The notes under the pieces were generated by a model. It did no database searches. It was not told where the DNA came from and saw only the letters and a list, made by a program, of their open reading frames with translations. Both the position numbers and the translations under genes were made by a program. Of a stretch of 8,684 nucleotides of DNA, positions 5,779-8,684 are shown piece by piece. Numbering within the stretch: position 1 is the stretch's first letter; every line of letters starts with the position of its first letter. The DNA lies in contig CBFDBT010000114.1 of assembly GCA_965603115.1 (NCBI GenBank), positions 1-8,684 of the forward strand, written 5' to 3'. Origin of the DNA: CBFDBT01 sp965603115 (GTDB lineage Bacteria; Pseudomonadota; Alphaproteobacteria; Sphingomonadales; Kordiimonadaceae).

Positions 5779-6693
5779 CTAAAATCCTCGCCCGATACGT
5801 TGAATTTCCCACTCCAAAGCTACACCGCTATGCTTGAAAACTTTGTCACGCACTGTCTCACCTAATTTGGATACATCTGTCGCGGTCGCTGCACCCATGT
5901 TAATCAAAAAATTACAGTGTTTTTCGCTCATCATAGCATCACCAATGCGCAACCCCCGACATCCCGCATCATCAATAAGTTGCCATGCCTTATATCCTTC
6001 AGGGTTTTTGAAGGTGCTACCGCCTGTACGCGTGCCAGTGGGCTGGCTGTCTTCCTTAGTCGCAGATATTTTCTGCATATTTTCTTTCAATATTGCCGGA
6101 TCGCCTTGTGCCCCCTTAAAGGTCCCTGATAGAAAAATCCAATCTTTTGGGGCTTTACTATGCCGATAAGAAAAACCAAGCTCCTCAGCCGTGACATTAA
6201 AAACCTCTCCCCTTCGGCTTACGGCTTTTGCACTCACCAGGCTGCTGGCCACCTCCCCGCCATATGCTCCTGCATTCATGCGAATTGCGCCGCCTATTGT
6301 TCCGGGTACGCCAACCAACCACTCCAGACCTGCGATGCCCGCATCACAAGCTTGTCTTGCTACATGCACATCCATAGCACCTGCACCAGCCGTAATTGTC
6401 TCACCCTCAATATGGGTGTCTGAAAATTTCTTGCCTAGCCGAATTACAATGCCCTCCACACCTTCATCGCTAACAAGTAAGTTTGATCCCACTCCAATGA
6501 GCGTGATGGGTAGTGTCGGATCAACAGAGGATAGAAACTGCATCAAGTCATCTTCATCCTCTGGCTCAAACATCACATCTGCGGGGCCGCCTGTTCTAAA
6601 CCAGCTATAGCGTGCGAGCGACACGTTGCTACGCAATCGCCCTTTGACATCCGGTAAAGTTTCAGGATCAAGATATGTAGATTTCTCTGTCAT
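5779..6693 (-). CDS. murB: UDP-N-acetylenolpyruvoylglucosamine reductase MurB
   Basis: MurB is a cytoplasmic flavoenzyme that reduces UDP-GlcNAc-enolpyruvate with NADPH to UDP-MurNAc, the second committed step of peptidoglycan synthesis. From the chosen start the protein has 304 residues. FAD-binding blocks are intact: SWFRTGGPADV (30-40), LIGVGSNLLVSD (65-76) and WLVGVPGTIGGAIRMNAGAYG (125-145). The catalytic region SYRHS (175-179, with R177) is present, as are TRTGGSTFKNP (221-231), with the proton-donor serine at S226, and LEWEIQRIG (293-301), with the conserved glutamate. The length and layout fit the shorter MurB type. The ATG at 6693 overlaps the murC stop as TAATG, a classic coupled start. 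An in-frame ATG 42 bp upstream would add MGARFAKGTGKARV from within murC and is unlikely. Confidence 0.97.
   Translation of the reverse strand: MTEKSTYLDPETLPDVKGRLRSNVSLARYSWFRTGGPADVMFEPEDEDDLMQFLSSVDPTLPITLIGVGSNLLVSDEGVEGIVIRLGKKFSDTHIEGETITAGAGAMDVHVARQACDAGIAGLEWLVGVPGTIGGAIRMNAGAYGGEVASSLVSAKAVSRRGEVFNVTAEELGFSYRHSKAPKDWIFLSGTFKGAQGDPAILKENMQKISATKEDSQPTGTRTGGSTFKNPEGYKAWQLIDDAGCRGLRIGDAMMSEKHCNFLINMGAATATDVSKLGETVRDKVFKHSGVALEWEIQRIGRGF
5785..5789 (-). promoter_or_regulatory. Shine-Dalgarno site that decides the ftsQ start
   Basis: GAGGA on the minus strand lies inside the last codons of murB, 8 nt before the GTG at 5776. It is the only good ribosome binding site near the murB-ftsQ junction. 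It supports the shorter FtsQ and suggests that ribosomes finishing murB reinitiate on ftsQ. Confidence 0.6.
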
Positions 6694-8099
6694 TACCCGA
6701 GCTTTTCCAGTGCCTTTGGCAAATCGTGCGCCCACGTCGTTATTGAACCTGCACCCAAACAGATAACAGCGTCCCCATCACCTGCTAATGTTTTGATTGT
6801 GGCGGCCAGATCTTTTTCATTATCTATAGCTACAACAGATTTGTGACCTCGTTCGCGCATACCGGCAGCTAAACTATTATGGTCAATTCCCTCTATAGGC
6901 TGCTCCCCTGCTGCATAAACAGGGACTACTATTACGCTGTCTGCATCATTAAAGCATGAGCAGAACTCTTTAAACAAACTTTCAAGACGCGTATAACGGT
7001 GCGGCTGAACAACGGCGATGACTTTCTTATCAAAAGCATTGCGCCCTGCTTGTAGTGCTGCTGATATTTCTACGGGGTGATGTCCATAATCATCGATCAC
7101 AGTTATACCCGCACCCTTACCAACATTGGTAAAGCGTCGCTTGACCCCGCCAAATGTTTTAAAGGCCTCGCGGAGTGTATCATCACTCACCGCCATCGAT
7201 AGGCCAACGGTTATTGCTGCCAATGCGTTTTGTACATTATGCGTTCCTGGCATAGGCAAACATATCTTTTTAATAGTTCGCGCTTCAACCCCTTGCATGG
7301 CTTTTACTTCTACATCAAAACAGCAAATAGCTCCTTCATAAGTAATATTGGTTCCCTGAACGTCTGCTTGCGGTGAAAGGCCGTATGTTATGACTTTTCG
7401 ATCCAAAATTTCTGGGATCAACCCCTGCACCTCTGGGTGATCAAGGCAAAGAACAGCGGCACCATAAAATGGCACACGTTCAAGGAAGGTTTTGAAGGCC
7501 GCTTTTTCATTTTCAAAAGTGCCATAAAAGTCTAAATGCTCTGGATCCATATTGGTGACCACTGCAATGGTGGCCGGAAGCTTAACAAAAGTGCCATCAC
7601 TTTCGTCTGCCTCGACGACCATCCACTCGCCCTCACCCAATCGGGCATTGGTTCCATAAGCATTAATAATTCCACCGTTAATCACAGTAGGGTCAATCCC
7701 AGCAGCATCAAGCACGCTGGCGACCATGGATGTAGTCGTGGTTTTGCCGTGCGTGCCCGCAACTGAAACACAGGACTTTAGACGCATCAGCTCGGCAAGC
7801 ATCTCAGCTCGACGCACCACAGGAAGATGACGAGACCGGGCTTCAACCACTTCTGGATTTTCAGCCTTAATTGCAGTCGAGACAACGATCACACGAGCTT
7901 CGCCCAAATTTTCAGCTTTTTGACCAATAACCACAGATATGCCCATGCCTCGTAAACGGGTTACATTGGCATTATCAGACATATCTGAGCCCTGCACCTG
8001 ATATCCCAAATTGTGCAACACTTCAGCTATTCCAGACATGCCAATGCCACCAATGCCTACAAAGTGTATAATGCCTATGTCAAAGGGGATGCTTTTCAT
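6693..8099 (-). CDS. murC: UDP-N-acetylmuramate--L-alanine ligase MurC
   Basis: MurC is a cytoplasmic Mur ligase that uses ATP to attach L-alanine to UDP-MurNAc, starting the stem peptide. From the chosen start it has 468 residues, normal for the family. Domain 1 carries the UDP-binding loop HFVGIGGIGMSG (12-23). The central ATPase domain has the P-loop AGTHGKTTTTS (114-124), VEADESDGTF (162-171) and NMDPEHLDFYG (183-193). The C-terminal part has PGTHNVQNALAA (284-295) and DDYGHHPVEI (336-345), the MurC signature. The ATG at 8099 overlaps the murG stop as ATGA and has AGGA 8 nt upstream. A longer frame from 8210 would add 37 residues read out of phase through murG and does not look like a Mur ligase N-terminus. 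It is coupled to both murG and murB. Confidence 0.98.
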   Translation of the reverse strand: MKSIPFDIGIIHFVGIGGIGMSGIAEVLHNLGYQVQGSDMSDNANVTRLRGMGISVVIGQKAENLGEARVIVVSTAIKAENPEVVEARSRHLPVVRRAEMLAELMRLKSCVSVAGTHGKTTTTSMVASVLDAAGIDPTVINGGIINAYGTNARLGEGEWMVVEADESDGTFVKLPATIAVVTNMDPEHLDFYGTFENEKAAFKTFLERVPFYGAAVLCLDHPEVQGLIPEILDRKVITYGLSPQADVQGTNITYEGAICCFDVEVKAMQGVEARTIKKICLPMPGTHNVQNALAAITVGLSMAVSDDTLREAFKTFGGVKRRFTNVGKGAGITVIDDYGHHPVEISAALQAGRNAFDKKVIAVVQPHRYTRLESLFKEFCSCFNDADSVIVVPVYAAGEQPIEGIDHNSLAAGMRERGHKSVVAIDNEKDLAATIKTLAGDGDAVICLGAGSITTWAHDLPKALEKLG

Positions 8100-8684
8100 G
8101 TGGAATTTCCTGCTGTCTGAATTATTAAATCTGCTAAATTTTCTGCTGCACCAAGCTTGGCAACACTGCGTGCTCGCAAAGACATTTTCTCTAAGGATAT
8201 TTCTCCACAAAACATCTTGCCGAGCAATGCTGAAACAGCCTCGCTGGTAAAGTTTTCTTCTTTCAGTAAAATAGCACCACCAGCTTCTTCAAGATAGCGG
8301 GCATTGAATGTTTGGTGATCATCCATCGCGCTTGGCAGTGGCACCAATATACTTGGTCTTGCGCTAGCGGCTAGCTCCGTTACCGTTGAAGCTCCAGCGC
8401 GGGCTATCACAAGATGCGACCAGCCAAGCCGCACATCCATATCTGTAAAATAAGGAGCAACCTCAGCCTCAATGTCAGCACTCGCATATATTTCTTTTAC
8501 TGCGTCAAGGTCATCAGCTCTGCCTTGATGAACCACGCTAAGCCGAGCGCGAATATCTGCACCCACTGCACTAAGGGCTTTTGGCACAATGCGCGAGAGA
8601 ACAGTTGCTCCCTGACTACCACCAACGACCAATATTTTAATTTCCTGATGTGATGTGGAAGCCTGATAAGCATTTTCACCTATT
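8096..8684 (-). CDS. murG: Undecaprenyldiphospho-muramoylpentapeptide N-acetylglucosaminyltransferase MurG (partial, C-terminal part)
   Basis: MurG transfers GlcNAc from UDP-GlcNAc to lipid I at the cytoplasmic face of the inner membrane, giving lipid II. Only the last 195 residues are in the window, and the frame stays open to the right edge, so the N-terminal domain lies beyond it. The visible part is the UDP-GlcNAc-binding GT-B domain. It holds ILVVGGSQGA near the edge (8635-8606), VVHQGR, APYFTDMDVRLGWSHLV and then ARAGASTVTELA, with the conserved glutamate that contacts the nucleotide sugar. It ends with PLPSAMDDHQTFNA, with the conserved Q and N. There is no truncation or frameshift at the 3' end. 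A TTG at 8632 is an internal codon of the GGSQGA strand, not a start. The TGA overlaps the murC ATG. Confidence 0.97.
   Translation of the reverse strand, partial: IGENAYQASTSHQEIKILVVGGSQGATVLSRIVPKALSAVGADIRARLSVVHQGRADDLDAVKEIYASADIEAEVAPYFTDMDVRLGWSHLVIARAGASTVTELAASARPSILVPLPSAMDDHQTFNARYLEEAGGAILLKEENFTSEAVSALLGKMFCGEISLEKMSLRARSVAKLGAAENLADLIIQTAGNST

Noticed and set aside
6191..6610. 139-codon plus-strand reading frame opposite murB
   Set aside because: It is antisense to a fully conserved murB and has Pro/Ser/Ala-rich, low-information composition without a recognisable domain; it is a shadow.
6694..6735. N-terminal extension of murB to 6735
   Set aside because: It lies wholly inside murC, and the TAATG start at 6693 gives a normal MurB N-terminus.
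8100..8210. N-terminal extension of murC to an ATG at 8210
   Set aside because: The extra 37 residues come from murG read in another frame. The ATG at 8099 has an ATGA overlap, a well-placed AGGA, and the expected Mur ligase N-terminus.
1..8684. CRISPR array, insertion sequence, tRNA, rRNA or phage genes
   Set aside because: No regularly spaced direct repeats, transposase motifs, terminal inverted repeats or tRNA-like folds were seen. Nearly all the DNA is accounted for by housekeeping genes.

Overview
The window is an ordinary, well-packed piece of an alphaproteobacterial chromosome: most of a division and cell wall (dcw) cluster on the minus strand, facing a short pgsA-moaD-moaE operon on the plus strand. 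The alphaproteobacterial assignment is an inference. It rests on the FtsZ tail (LEIPSFLRRQ after a very long acidic linker), the NQNLF...EKTTFADAF stretch in FtsZ, and the pgsA-moaD-moaE gene order. The DNA looks AT-leaning by eye (not computed), which would suit a marine or other moderate-GC lineage, but I cannot name a genus.

Layout. Positions 1-323 (minus) hold the N-terminal part of a multi-pass membrane protein that runs off the left edge; it resembles the membrane sensor half of some GGDEF proteins. Positions 324-617 are a divergent intergenic region with a candidate promoter on each strand and two inverted repeats. Positions 618-1909 (plus) hold pgsA (phosphatidylglycerolphosphate synthase), moaD and moaE (the two subunits of molybdopterin synthase), with gaps of 25 and 10 bp. 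A bidirectional hairpin terminator at about 1914-1942 separates moaE from the convergent ftsZ.

The rest, 1964-8684 (minus), reads murG (3' part only), murC, murB, ftsQ, ftsA, ftsZ in transcription order. The junctions are extremely tight: ATGA at murG/murC, TAATG at murC/murB, a 2-bp gap or a 34-bp overlap at murB/ftsQ, and a 17-bp overlap or 1-bp gap at ftsQ/ftsA. Only ftsZ has its own leader, 95 bp with a perfect Shine-Dalgarno sequence and a GANTC site. These genes make UDP-MurNAc (MurB), add its first amino acid (MurC), form lipid II (MurG), and build the Z-ring and early divisome (FtsZ, FtsA, FtsQ).

The most notable structural point is that ddl (D-Ala-D-Ala ligase), which commonly lies between murB and ftsQ in this cluster, is absent with no remnant. 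I see no mobile element, CRISPR array, tRNA, rRNA, defence locus or clearly new system. The findings are second-look items of modest interest.
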